Positions 1-12,067 of a stretch of DNA of 64,000 nucleotides are shown piece by piece; position 1 is the stretch's first letter, and every line of letters begins with the position of its first letter. Position numbers and translations under genes: made by a program. This stretch comes from Turnera subulata (taxonomy: Eukaryota; Streptophyta; Magnoliopsida; Malpighiales; Passifloraceae), in contig JAKUCV010001081.1 of assembly GCA_028386065.3 (NCBI GenBank), positions 128,822-192,821 of the forward strand, read 5' to 3'. The notes beneath the pieces are model-generated. The model did no database searches and was not told the DNA's origin. It was given only the letters and a program-made list of their open reading frames with translations.

Positions 1-953
1 CACTATCTTAGGCTTTTGCGGGATCAACCTTAACCGATTACAGAAACCAAGCTTTTGCAGGCTAAGCTCAAACCTTTACACACACAGCTTTTGCAGGCTA
101 AGCCCTAACCTTTACAAGTTTTTCCCAGGCTAAACTCTAACCTTTATTCAAATCAAAAACCCTGATTTGAGGAACCAGCAATACTACACTAGTCTTGCCT
201 AAACACTCTACCCATTGTAAGGACTTGGAGAATAAGATTAAGCACAAATTCAAAGCTCTCAAGAACAGCAAGAACACAACAGGTATAAGCTGAAGAATCA
301 ACTCAATAGCACATTTTCAAATGGCTGGGTTAAGGAAGAAAAATATGCAATGGCCTTCCTTATATAGTGCATGAGTTGGTGGGGGTAGGTGAGATATTTT
401 TCTCTTCCTTCAACGGCAACAATCTCCCATGAAGCTCCAGATCAGACCTTGATGCTCTGCAGGATGCTGCTGCTTCATTTTGAGGAAGTCCACTCTCCAT
501 TTGCCTCCATTATACAAAGACTTTCCATTTTTGGCAATTCGGACAACAAAGTTGGACCACATGGTCCCCTTCACATAATTGATCAAAGAGAGGTGAGAGA
601 CAAGGGTTGAAGACTTCTAAATAGTGTTGGACCATTTTCTCTGCCCGTTGAAGTAGTTGGGAGTTGGCTCAATTGCTGTATGGACCATTGGGACCACTTG
701 GCCACTTGCAGCTGGGACCACGACGTTGACAGTCAGGTGTGGTTTCTTCTGAAACCAAGCCGTCTGGTTTTTGGATAGAACCAAGGTGAAAACCATACTT
801 GAAACCACGCTGCAATAAGACTCAACACAAGTATATATGGCGAACTTCTAATCCAGTTTGTTAGTCATCAAAATCATAATATATCAACACACTAAACATG
901 GTTAATTTTAAATTAACATTAATTAGAGTATTAGACCCATATTTAGGCTAACA
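1..953 (-). repeat. 3' LTR of the Sirevirus-like element (partial)
   Basis: It is the same sequence as 8263-9185 and ends in GGCTAACA next to the polypurine tract. About 276 bp of the LTR lie outside the window. Compared with the right LTR it carries about 31 extra bases near 110-140, where a GCTTTTGCAGGCTAAGC-type unit is present once more. A TATA box (TATATAA on the minus strand) lies at 360-366. Confidence 0.88.
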
Positions 954-969
954 ATCTCCCCCTTTTTGA
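954..969 (-). other. Polypurine tract of the Sirevirus-like element
   Basis: Read on the minus strand this is a run of A then G (AAAAAGGGGGAGAT) directly before the LTR start TGTTAGCC. This is the standard plus-strand priming site of an LTR retrotransposon and fixes the LTR boundary at 953. Confidence 0.85.
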
Positions 970-1508
970 TGATGATAAATATTGCGTTGATCTCTGCAAA
1001 AGCCAGGGTTAGTAACAAAATAATACATCATGTAAGCATACTCCCCCTGCATTTATACTCCCCCAATAACAAATATTTTTGTGCATTAAGCACCATTGAA
1101 TTATTCAACTTAGCCAAAAACCTCCCACTGCTTATAACACCAATCATCTAGCATATATTGACAGTAGCAGAGTAGCGCAATCATAATAATCAACAATAAT
1201 TATTCATAATGTATGCTTAACAGTGTTGGATTCCAGATTCCAACCAACCAACAATTTTCTCCCCCTTTTGGCATCAGCAAAATATAAGAAGGATAAAGGG
1301 TAGAAATAGTAGACATATTATAAGAAAAGAAACATAAACATATTATTCAAATATCGAACATCCGAACTGAAATTAAAGACGTTGTGCAGAAAGGAAACAC
1401 AAAAAACCAACATAAAAACCAACATAAGAACCATATTAAGAACCATAATATAAACCATGAAGAACACAAAATGCAATGCATGTCCTTGGGGCATCAGCAG
1501 TTGAGGCA

Positions 1509-3044
1509 TCACTCATCATCAGTATCAGACTCAGGATAAGATGCAGTAATTTTATCCAGAGCTTCCATCACAGTAGCCTCAAAGTCAGTCATCTGATCCT
1601 TCAGATCATCTAGCAAACTTTCAACCGCAGCCACACGAGCACGAAGATCATCATTCTGAATAGCCTTCCCTTTTGGTTTCTTGGTCACGGAGTAATTCCC
1701 TTCTGCATCAGGCTTAATAGACATCTTGGACAGAGTGAGACTGCTGATAATCACAGGACTGATAGGTTCAGGACCATCTGTGGGAATCGAAGAGAATTTT
1801 CGAGCCAAGAGAGTGATCAAACCTCCAAAACATGGAACCTTGCAAGTGGCCAGATGTTGAAGAATTAGAGTTCCATAGCAGATGGGTGTCTACTTGATAA
1901 TGCAGGCCAAAGTCCACTGGATCACTCAGCATCATCGTGGTTTTATGGTGTGGTCTCGGTAAAACCAAACGAGTCAGCATGTACATCAACACGCGATGCA
2001 CTAGAACCAAATCCTTGTACTTCCCTCTCTGATAAGATCTACCAAAGAGCATCTTGTTTCCCTCAACATCTGTAGGAGTGCCCTTATGATGCTTCTCATT
2101 GTCATACACAACTTGAATTTTGTCGGCCTTCAACTTAAGGATCACAACAATGTCCTTGGCAGTAATGGTAACAGTCTTCCCATTAAGACGGGTGGTAATG
2201 GATGCAGTGGCACCAGCAGCAATAGTGGTCGATTTCAGATACTTAAAAAATTCATTAACCATTGGTTCGTATGCTTTGGCCTTCTTAGTAGTATCTAGCA
2301 GTTCAGTTCCTTCACGTAATGCTTTGGAGTAGGCTTCTTCTTCTTCTCTAGAGGGTGTTCAGATGAGGCTTTCTGGAGGAGCATGGCCTTTGATGATAAA
2401 ATCTGAAATCATATCTCCAAATTCCTCTCTTTTTTTTTCACGAAATATTTTGGGATCATGACCAGGTGGAATTACTATGTGCTTAACAAAGTTATCAATC
2501 ATTGATGTGACCATACTGGGGGTAAGCACAGGAGGATCTTCTATAAGTATGGTGGTTGTGCTAGCACTAGGTTTATCAATGGTGGTGTGTGGGATGGTCT
2601 TCTCACTATCTTCAGGTGTAGGAACGCGATAACTAATGGGATCTGGACATAAGAGGTCAGTTTGAGGTGTATTACCAGTGAGAGGTGTTTTGAGCCATGA
2701 GGGTGCAGAAGACCCTTCAGGAACAGTACTTTTCTCTATGGTTGGCCAAGGTTCTCGATCAAGGCAAACTTTTGCAGACCCCTTCTGAATTTCCTGCTTT
2801 TCCATGCCTCCTTGAACATCACTGATTCTTCAGCCTTTGTAGCAGCACATGGAGTGGTAGTGAGCACCTCCATCTCCTTTTGTTCATGCTCCTTCTTGAG
2901 GTGTGCCAGTTTGGCAGCCTCAATCTCTTCTCGATTTTGTGGCTTAGGTTTGGTAGAAGAGGTTTGTTTAGAAACATGCTTCTTAGACTTGGCTGTTTTA
3001 GTATTTCTCTTCCTCATCTTGTGAGTGTTTGGGTTTGAAAGCAA
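1509..3044 (-). pseudogene. Extra 3' ORF of the Sirevirus-like element (env position), frameshifted
   Basis: The ORF lies between RNase H and the 3' LTR, where some Sireviruses carry an additional or env-like ORF. Open pieces at 2736-3044, 2359-2805, 1768-2262 and 1509-1820 in different frames together give one protein of roughly 500 residues. It has a lysine-rich start, a proline/threonine-rich middle, a domain around a conserved LVLVHRVL motif and an FGGLITLLARKF motif, then a C-terminal heptad-like segment ending in an acidic tail. I see no signal peptide or clear membrane segment, so a real envelope role is not supported. The domain looks like that of the Athila ORF1 further along the window. 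At least two frameshifts and one stop are present. The function is unknown. Confidence 0.6.
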
Positions 3045-3677
3045 TTCTGATTTAGAAGAGAGAAGGATTTAGGGATAGAGTTGTGAGTGAATGAGAATTT
3101 GTGTTGATGAAGGTGTGTGGGGTTTAAAAAGAAGTGGAAGTGACCGGTTAAGAGAATGGATTATTGGAGCGAGAGTGGCAAAGGAATCAGAACAGATCAC
3201 GGGATAGCTTGTAACGGTTGAAAGCATTAACACCTCTTCCACTTTTTCAGAGATTGTCGAGGCGTGGTCATGATGGTTCCCTACTTTTGAAAAATCAGGA
3301 CCATTTTGATCTTCCTTTCTTTCCGACCAGAGATTCTGTTTTTTATCCCCACAGAATATCTTTTAGTTGACCATCTTCAATTATTCAGATCTTCTTTGTT
3401 TCCAACCAAAGATGCTTTTGTCCACTGGGTAATAACTGTTGGGTACATGGTTTTCACTGAAACCATACTACTTCTCTTCATCCATTTTGTCTCAATTGAT
3501 GACTGTAATGCCTCAAGCAATTTCCTCATATGCCAAAATGCATCATGAAAGTGTGTGTAATGTGGGATAAATGCATGAAGTGCTAATATGATTATGTTTG
3601 CATATGTCAGTGAAAGAGCATGGTTTTATGCAGCAGCCAAACCTAAAACCAATAGTAAAACCAAATAAGCAAATAAG

Positions 3678-6194
3678 TCATGGTAAATTGCACATTCCAA
3701 GTTCAAGCCTGATTTTGGTGAACTGATCTTGTTTGAGTGGCTTTGTGAAGATGTCAACAAGCTGATTTTCAGTTTTCACGAACTCAATGGCAACATCTTT
3801 CTTTAACACATGATCTCGGATAAAATGATGCCTCACTTCAATGTGCTTGGTCCGAGAGTGTTGTATAGGATTCTTAGTCAAATTGATGGCACTGGAGCTG
3901 TCACAATAGATGGGAACACAATTAAATGTTAGTCCATAATCACAAAGAGTTTGTTTCATCCATAGGACTTGTGCACAACAAGCTCCTGCAGCAACATATT
4001 CAGCCTCAGTGGTGGATGTTGCAATCGAATTTTGCTTCTTGCTTGACCAAGACACAAGGGATTGTCCAAGTAATTGACAAGTTCCACTTGTGCTTTTTCT
4101 ATCTAGGGTACATCCTGCAAAATCTGCATCTGAATAGCGTGTTAGCTCAAAAGAGTTAACTTTGGGGTACCATAAACCAAGCGAAGATGTGCCCTTAAGA
4201 TATTTGAATATGCGCTTAATTGCCTTAAGATGTGATTTTTTTGACATGATTGAAACCATGCACATAAGCACACACTAAACATTATATCAGGTCTAGTGGC
4301 TGTGAGATATAGAAGACTACCTATCATACCCCTGTACAATTTTATATCAACATCCTTACCGTATTCATCCTTGTCAAATTTGGTGGATGTACACATTGGA
4401 GTGGGGCTAGGCTTGGTTTCTGACAAACCAAACCGCTTCAGTAGCTCACGAGTGTACTTAGCTTGATTGATGAAGATACCTCCATCAAGTTGCTTAACTT
4501 GAAAGCCCAGAAAGAAATTGAGCCCACCCATCATGCTCTTCTCAAATTCACTGTGCATGAGGCTTTCAAATTCTTTACAAAGTAGATCATTAGTAGCACC
4601 AAATAAAATATCATCAACATAGATTTGCACAATGATGACATCATATTTGTCAGACTTAACAAATAATGTTGAATCGACTTTTCCTCTAGAAAAACCTTTA
4701 GAAACCAAGTATGAGCTTAACCTATCATACCAAGCCCTAGGTGCTTGCTTATGTCCATATAATGCCTTTTTAAGCTTGAATACATGTTCCGGATGTTCAT
4801 GACTTTCAAAACCAGGTGGTTGTTCAACATATACTTCTTCTAGAATATATCCATTTAAGAATGCACTCTTAACATCCATTTGATATAGCTTAAAGGATCT
4901 ATATGATGCAAATGCAAGTAACATGCGAATGGACTCTAATCTAGCAACAGGAGCAAAGGTCTCATCATAATCTATGCCTTCTTCTTGATTATATCCTTGA
5001 GCAACTAACCTTGCTTTGTTTCTTACCACAACAGCTGATTCATCAAGTTTATTTCTGAAGACCCATTTGGTACCAATGACTGGATGTTCAACTGGTCTTG
5101 GCACAAGCTCCCAAACATCGCTTCTTTTGAATTGGTTCAGCTCTTCTTGCATTGCCATAACCCAATTCTCATCAAACCATATCTCATAAGGGGTCTTTTC
5201 AATTAAAGGATGTAAGGATACTCTATTTAGAATGTAGCATGCTGTGTTTACACCCTCTGCCCAGAAATATGCAGGTAACTTATGCACAATAAGCATAGTT
5301 CTAGCCGTTTCTTGCAACGTTCGATTCTTCCTTTCAACTACCCCATTTTGTTGAGGCGTTCTAGGAGTCGAAAAGGTGTGTTCAATACCACTTTGCTCAC
5401 AGAAGTGTTTAAAGACAAGGTTATCAAATTCACCTCCATGATCACTTCTAATTTTCGAAATTATCATTTTGTACTTTCCTAACAAGAGTACCAAATTCAT
5501 AACATGCATGATCCTTTTGAGCAAGAAATACAACCCAAGTGTACCTAGAATAATCATCAACCACCACAAGAACATAACTTTTACCACCTAAGCTAATGGT
5601 TCTCATGGGACCAAACAAGTCAATATGCAATAATTCAAGTGGTTTAGATGTAGAGATAGTGTGTGTAGGTTTAAAGGAACTTTTAACCTGTTTTCCCAGC
5701 TGACATGCTATACATATGGTTTCTTTTTCATATTTGAGCATTGGCAGTCCTCTCACCAATTTCTTTTTGGACAGATTTGAAATAAGATCCAAATTTGCAT
5801 GACCAAGTCTTCTGTGCCATAGAGTTGGGGTTTCTGTTCTAGCACTTAGGCACTTGAAATCAGGATTAGCCACATCATTTAGGTTGATAGAGTATATGTT
5901 ACCTTTCCGCTTCCCAACAAAAACCACTTGGTTTCTGTTAGTGACCAAGCATCTAGATGCTTCAAACATAATTTTGTATCCTTTATCACTTAATTGACTG
6001 ACGCTTAGCAAGTTATATTTGAGGTTATCAACCAGTAAAACATGTTCAATATCAGGACAAGAATTAATATCACCGAAACCAAGGATTTTACCTTTTGACA
6101 TATCACCAAAAGTTACATTACCTCGATCCTTTTCAGTAAGGGATGAGAACATGGAAGAGTCCCCTGTCATGTGCCTTGAACAACCACTGTCCAA
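3678..6194 (-). pseudogene. Copia pol: protease, integrase, reverse transcriptase, RNase H (broken)
   Basis: From right to left there is a retropepsin motif (MDSGCSRHMTGD) and GAG-pre-integrase with the HHCC zinc site (HRRLGH and CIACQLG). The integrase core follows, with HIDLFGP, DDYSRYTW and the glutamate in QNGVVERKNR. Reverse transcriptase has YVDDILFGATN, and RNase H has DADFAGC and STTEAEY. Frameshifts near 5450-5590 and 4140-4270 split the reading frame into three. At about 5172 the integrase text KTPYEIW runs straight into ENWVMAMQEE of the RT leader, so the usual integrase C-terminal and linker region is missing in frame. The protein would have copied and integrated the element's RNA; this copy cannot. 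Confidence 0.9.
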
Positions 6195-6227
6195 GATCCA
6201 ATCATCCCTGTTTTCCTGTCAGCATGA

Positions 6228-7930
6228 TCAAGTTTTAGGTACCCAAACTAATTTGGGTCCTTCAGGGTTAGGCTTGGTTCCTTTCGGAACCCACACATAC
6301 TTTACATGACAGTTGCCTTTCTTGAACCAACAAGACCTAATGCCATGACCAACTCTACCACAGAAATGATAGGTAATATGTGGTGCTTCAGAATGATGTG
6401 AGTGCATATGCATGTTCATCCTTGGTCTATATGGTTGACTAGACCCAGCCTTAACAAATTTCATCGGTGGACTTGGTTTGTGAAAAACCACAAGGTTTAT
6501 AGAGCTTGGTTTGTTAAAAACCATGTGAGTAGCCCCTATTCCTTCTTTCTGCACTGAATGTCTTTGTTGTCCTAGCAGAAGATTTAAACTATCTGTCCCT
6601 TTAGTGAATTTCTCAAGAGAACACTTTAGATCTTCAACACTCCTATTTAACATATCATTTTCTTTCAGCAATTTTTCATAAGTAGCTATATCGCAAGCAA
6701 TTTTTTTTTCATCTTCATCACGAGTATTTTGGATAGCAAATTTATCAACTTTCAAAGTTTCACAAGATTTCAGAGCATCGGTGTGAGCAAGACTAAGCTT
6801 TTCATATGCATTTCTATGAGCTTCAGCATCATATTCAAGAATCTCAATTCTTTTCTTGTATGCACTATTCTTTTTAAGTACTTGCTTATACTTATCATGC
6901 AATTCACCAAAAGCATCTTGTAATTCATCAAAAGTAAAGTCAGGAGCATCAAATACCTCAGATTCTTCTTGAGCCATCAGACAAAGGTTCACAGCATCTT
7001 CTATTTCAGAATCGCTTTCAGAATCCGAGTCATCCCAAGCGACCATAGCCCTCTTCCCTTTGGTTTTTGAAGAGTCATATCTGTTCTTCTTCTAATGTGG
7101 ACATTCAGCTTTAATGTGACCAGGTCGGTTGCAGCCAAAACAGATTAGAGGATTTTTCTTTGGTTCTTCAATCTTCACACCTCTAGGACTTTTACCCTTT
7201 TGCTGTTTTTTCATCTAGAGATATCTTATAACCCTTTTGGAAAGAAGTGCCACATCAGAGTCAATGTCTTCATCACCAGATTCATGTGATTTTAAGGCCA
7301 GGTCCTTCTTCTTTGGTTCCTTAGTTTCAAACTTGGAACATGCACTATAAGCTTGCCAATCAGCTCATCATAGGTGAGAGTGTTCAAGTTCTGAGCTTCT
7401 TCTATGGTAGTCACCTTAGGCTCTCACTCCATAGGTAGAGACCTAAGTACCTTTGCAACCTTCACTCTGTGTGTGTTAACCTTCCCAAGAGTTGCAAGGC
7501 TGTTGTACATAATTGTTAAGCGAGTATCCATGTCCTGTATGGTTTCACCAGAAACCATCTGAAACAGTTCATAGTCCCTCATGAGATGATTGAGCCTTGA
7601 CTCCTTCACTAGGTTTGTGCCTTCATGAGTGACACAAAGAAGCCTCTAGATCTCATAGGCAGATTCACAAGATCTGACTCTTTGAAATTCACTCTCACTT
7701 ATTCCACAAAGAAGGACATTCTTGGATTGAGCATCAAGTTTAGCCTTTTTGAGCTCCTCTTCTGACCAGAACTACATGTCCCTCAGTGGTCTGGCATAAG
7801 GATGCTGGACTATATTCCACATCTCCAGATCTTTGCCTTCAAGGAAGATCTTCATCCTGAACTTCCAGTAATCAAACTTTGCACCAACGAAGTGGGGTGC
7901 TTTGTTGATGCTATTTCCCTCATAAGCCAT
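6228..7930 (-). pseudogene. Sirevirus-type gag (broken)
   Basis: The start is at 7930 (minus ATG; MAYEGNSIN), 42 bases inside the primer site. The N-terminal half has the FDYWKFRMKIFLEGKD type of copia gag core and is broken by several stops, for example near 7774 and 7430. The C-terminal half (6228-7046) is open: an acidic serine-rich stretch, NLCLMAQEE, a long coiled coil of about 120 residues, and a zinc-knuckle-like CGRVGHGIRSCW whose first cysteine is replaced by histidine (YHFCGR). The coiled coil and acidic stretch are typical of Sirevirus gag. Confidence 0.75.
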
Positions 7931-7971
7931 GATCTTTGCCTCTGGATGTTACTCCATTATACTGAGGACGT

Positions 7972-7984
7972 GGCTCCGCTACCA
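7972..7984 (-). other. Primer binding site of the Sirevirus-like element (initiator tRNA-Met type)
   Basis: On the plus strand the site reads GGCTCCGCTACCA. It matches the 3' end of plant initiator tRNA-Met (GGCTCTGATACCA) except at two positions. It lies two bases from the LTR end, the usual spacing for copia elements. Confidence 0.75.
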
Positions 7985-7986
7985 AA

Positions 7987-9185
7987 TGTTAGCCCGAATA
8001 GGCCTGAGAGGAGGGCGGGGGTGAATCAGGCTACCCTTCAATCGAGGTTGGTTTCTGAGTTGGTTTCTATGGAATCACTTTGGTTTCTGAGGGACCAAGT
8101 GGTTTCTTTACGAACCACAAACACACAGAACTAATCAGTGTGAAATGCACAAAGGTGGAGAGAATAGAAGAGAGAAAGATTGACACAGTGATTTATAGTG
8201 GTTCCCCCTCACCAGGTACCTCCACTACCTAAAGGCCCTTCCTTTAGGATTTTAGAAACTCTCACTATCTTAGGCTTTTGTGGGATCAGCCTTAACCGAT
8301 TACAGAAACCAAGCTTTTGCAGGCTAAGCTCAAACCTTTACACACACAAGCTTTTGCAGGCTAAGCTCTAACCTTTACTCAAATCAAAAACCCTGATTTG
8401 AGGACCCAATAATACTACACTAGTCTTGCCTAAACACTCTACCCTTTGTAAGGACTTGGAGAACAAGATTAAGCACAAATTCAAAGCTCTCAAGAACAGC
8501 AAGAACACAGCAGGTATAAGCTCAAGAATCAACTCAATAGCTCGTTTTCAAATGGTTGGGTTAAGGAAGAAAGATATGCAATGGCCTTCCTTATATAGTG
8601 CTTGAGTTGGTGCGGGTAGGTGAGATATTTTTCTCTTCCTTCAACGGCTACATTCTCCCATGAAGCTCCAGATCAGACCTTGATGCTCTGCAGGATGCTG
8701 CTGCTTCATTTTGAGGAAGCCCACTCTCCATTTACCTCCACTATACAAAGACTTTCCATTTTTGGCAATTCGGACCACAAAGTTGGACCATATGGTTCCC
8801 TTCACATAATTAATCAAAGAGAGGTAAGAGACAAGGGTTGAAGACTTCTGAATAGTGTTGGACCATTTTCTCTGCCCGTTGAAGTAGTTGGCAGTTGACC
8901 TTAATTGCTGTATGGACCATTGGGACCACTTGGCCACTTGCAGCTGTGACCACGACATTGACAGTCAGGTGTGGTTTCTTCTGAAACCAAGCCGTCTGGT
9001 ATTTGGATAGAACCAAGGTGAAAACCAAACTGAAAACCACGCTGCAATAAGACTCAAAATAAGTATATATGGCAAACTTCTAATCCAGTTTGTTAGTCAT
9101 CAAAATCATAATATATCAACACACTAAACATGGTTAATTATAAATTAACATTAATTAGAGTATTAGACCCATGTTTAGGCTAACA
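7987..9185 (-). repeat. 5' LTR of the Sirevirus-like element (complete, 1199 bp)
   Basis: On the plus strand it runs from TGTTAGCC to GGCTAACA, giving the usual terminal inverted repeat. It matches 1-953 closely. On the minus strand a TATA box (TATATAA) lies at 8591-8597. The part at 8270-8370 contains repeated units built on GCTTTTGCAGGCTAAGC. The right flank starts with GTTTT, the probable target duplication, but the left partner is outside the window. Confidence 0.9.
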
Positions 9186-10202
9186 GTTTTCAGAACTTTT
9201 CAAAACAAATTTTTCTCATAGATGCTCAATGAAAGAGATGATTTAGGCATTCTATGTTTGAACCAATAAGCCAATAAAAAGCCTACCCTTTATCATTATC
9301 CCTAGTTTAACCCCTTTGAGCCTAAATCATGGTAGCTAATTTTTCTTTCTTTACCCATATTTACCCACCTTTAACCCCTTGAAACCTTATAGCTACCATT
9401 CTTTTCATTCATTATCCATACGTTATTTTTCAAAGTTCCTTAAGAGACTTTTGTTCTATGTTTTTATCAAGACTTTCTCTATGATAAGTGCAATTGTACC
9501 GTATCTTTTCACATCCAAGAAGATCTATGCATTGAATGTCAAGCGTAGAGAAAAAAAAAAAGAAGAAAAGAAAATCGACAAAGCCGTTTCAAAAAAAGAA
9601 AGAAAGAAAAATTCAGAAAAATCAAAAAAAAATGAGAAATTGCCCAATCAATGGTTCCTGAAACAAGTTGAATTTTATTTTGATGATCACATGATGGAAG
9701 CTATTTCAAGACTTGCACTTTTTCTTTTCAATCTCTTGATAATGCATATTACAATCTTTTCTTAAGTGAATTTTTGAACTTTGATTTCCTATACACCTTT
9801 TTTCTTTGATCAACCTTTACCCAAAACCCCATTACAACCCTTTGTGAAGTCCTATTGATCTTTTTGAGAGTGTTTATTCATAATAGTGGAGTTAAGTTCT
9901 AGAATTTGCCTATGGTACTAGTTTCTCAAATTTTCATGACGTCAATTCATTCTTGCATGCATATGGGAAATCGATTTTTGCTAAGTGATTTGTGTGAAAA
10001 CTTGTGCGGGTAAGTCTAACTATGGCATGGATGCTTTTTCATGAAATTTTCTTTCTTACTTGGCATTTGATCTTAAATATTTTTCGTAAGCTCTTGGTGA
10101 TTATCTTGGAAGTCTTGATATTAATTCTTTTTGATTGTGTGAGGTGGTGGAGATTTTCAAACCCTCATTTGGTTTATCTTGTTTTATTTGCTTGAGGACA
10201 AG

Positions 10203-10225
10203 CAAAGTTTAAGTTTGAGGAGATT
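10203..10225 (+). other. Polypurine tract of the first Athila
   Basis: The purine-rich AAGTTTGAGGAGATT lies directly before the LTR start TGATAACATC. The same arrangement occurs at the 3' LTR of the second Athila. Confidence 0.75.
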
Positions 10226-12067
10226 TGATAACATCTAATTGTTAGTGTTTTTATAATGGTTTTGAATGGCTTTTACTATGTTTTCTTGATCAATTATGTG
10301 TATAATTTTTATATTATCATTTGTTTTCATGCATTGAGTCAATTAGTACTTCAATTTTACTGATTAAGTGTTTTTATCAGGAATTTATCGTTTTTATTGA
10401 AGAATGGAAGCTTTTTAGCCAAGTTTGGAAACCATGCCCAATTTAGGAAACTTTCTGTAGTGAGCATAGCTGACTATTTTGAAACTTTTGGGATTTTTAG
10501 GCATCGAAATTAAGTGAGACCAATTGGAGACGAAATTAGACTTCTAGAGCTTTTTATGGATTAAATTTCATAAATTGTGGACGAGTCTACAAGGAGCAGT
10601 AATTATTTTAATCCAGCCCAGAATGCAGATTTTTCTATGCCAACCCAGGCCCAGTGTTTCGGCGGTATCTTGAGCTACAGAAGTCCAATTAAAGAGTTCT
10701 TTTTATGAAAAGAAAGCTGAGAGAAGTTTCTAGAACTTTGTAGAAGAGCTCAATGCCCAGTTTAGAATTCTTCTAGGAGTTAAGTGGCGTGCAATTTTCG
10801 GGTCAGAAAACAGGCAAAAGTCCAACTTGGAGTGCAAGTCAAGAATTCAATTTCCATTTAAAGAAGGAGAGCCCCACCGACTTCCAGCAGCTAAAAACAG
10901 TATAAAAGGACCCCCTAGGTCGACATATTCAGGAGGTAGAAGTCAGAGGGCGAAGCCTTGCCAAATTGGTTAGTTATTAGGTCACACACACTAGTAGGGT
11001 TAGGGTTTTCACTCTTTTGGATCCTCTAGGTGGTACCGAATTCCTCATCCAATTTCAAAGGTTATTCCCCACAACAATTCAACGTTTTTCCAGCAAGATT
11101 TGAAGGTTTAAAGTCACAGAATCACCAGTCCAATTGCAGCAGAAATCGTCACCAGAGGAGCACAAGTCGACGCCATCATCACCAACACAAATCGGCTACC
11201 CGACTTCACTACTTTCTCTTTTATTCGATTTTCTTTCTATTTAATTGTTTACTTGATGAATTCTTGTGAGATTTTGATGATTTGCTATTTATTATGATGA
11301 ACTAATTCTCTAATCTAGGATTAGGGATGTAGCCAATTACTTCTACGGTTTTATTATCTATGGATTGATGTTTATTCAATTGATTGTGTTGATTGTTCAA
11401 TCTATGTGTGCCGAATTACCTATCTACTTTGGATTGATTCATATTGATTGCAACATGCGAGACCCGGGTGATTTATATGATGATACCTAGAAGAACATAG
11501 ATTGATTGATGTTAAAATATGCGAGAGCTGATAGTTTCTTTGGGTTTGATTGATTGTTTTGTGCTTAATGAGTTTAGTATTAATGCTAGGCTATGCGAGC
11601 GCTAGGTAGTAATCTTTGCTGAATATTTGATTCAACATGCGAGAGCTGAGAATTAAGACATTTGAAACATTTGTCCACAATCACACATCAATAGGAGAAA
11701 TCGACATCCATGCATAATAAACCTAGATAGTAATTGTGTGAATCCCGATTTCCTAGATTGCTTCAGATATTGATAGAACTTCACTTTAGATTAAGTTTGT
11801 GATTTTATTTCTTTTCTTTCTAGCCTAGCCGACATCACCCTACACCATCTTTTATTTGATTTGCCTAGATAATCATAAACTGTGACATTAGGTAGTACTT
11901 ATTTCCCTTGTTCAGTGGATCGATCGTGATTAGACTACTACACTACATAGTCCACTGTGCGCTTGCACTTAATAATCGTTGCGTTTACTCGTGAGTTATT
12001 TGTGTGTCATTGTGAATTGATCAAGAATTATAAATTTGAAAAAGTCACGCGTAAATAAAATGCATCA
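10226..12067 (+). repeat. Athila 3' LTR (complete, about 1842 bp)
   Basis: It starts TGATAACATC and ends ATGCATCA, and it aligns end to end with 32898-34738. A TATA box (TATAAAAGG) lies at 10901-10909, so transcription would start near 10930. Four copies of an ATGCGAGAGCT-like motif lie between 11455 and 11650. The right flank is inside a copia LTR. Confidence 0.88.

Larger units (their letters stand above)
1..9185 (-). mobile_element. Sirevirus-like Ty1/copia retrotransposon, nearly complete, degenerate
   Basis: The element reads on the minus strand: 5' LTR on the right (7987-9185), primer site, gag, protease, integrase, reverse transcriptase, RNase H, an extra 3' ORF, polypurine tract, then the 3' LTR on the left, which runs off the window. 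The right LTR aligns with positions 1-953 almost base for base, starting about 276 bp into the LTR. The gag C-terminal part rich in D, S and E followed by a long coiled coil, and the extra ORF after pol, are known Sirevirus (SIRE/Maximus) traits. It inserted into the 3' internal part of an Athila element, whose sequence resumes at 9186. Coding parts carry several stops and frameshifts, so it cannot move on its own. Confidence 0.88.
9186..12067 (+). mobile_element. Athila-type Ty3/gypsy retrotransposon, 3' end only
   Basis: This segment matches 31812-34738 of the second Athila along its whole length. It holds the last part of the internal 3' non-coding region, a polypurine tract and a complete 3' LTR. 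The rest of the element was separated to the left of the window by the Sirevirus insertion. Open frames such as 9379-9765 are lysine-rich low-complexity and are shared, frame-damaged, with the second copy, so I do not call them genes. Confidence 0.85.

Noticed and set aside
9379..9765. 128-residue lysine-rich ORF
   Set aside because: The homologous place in the second Athila (32006-32329) has shifted frames and different length, so it is not maintained as a protein.
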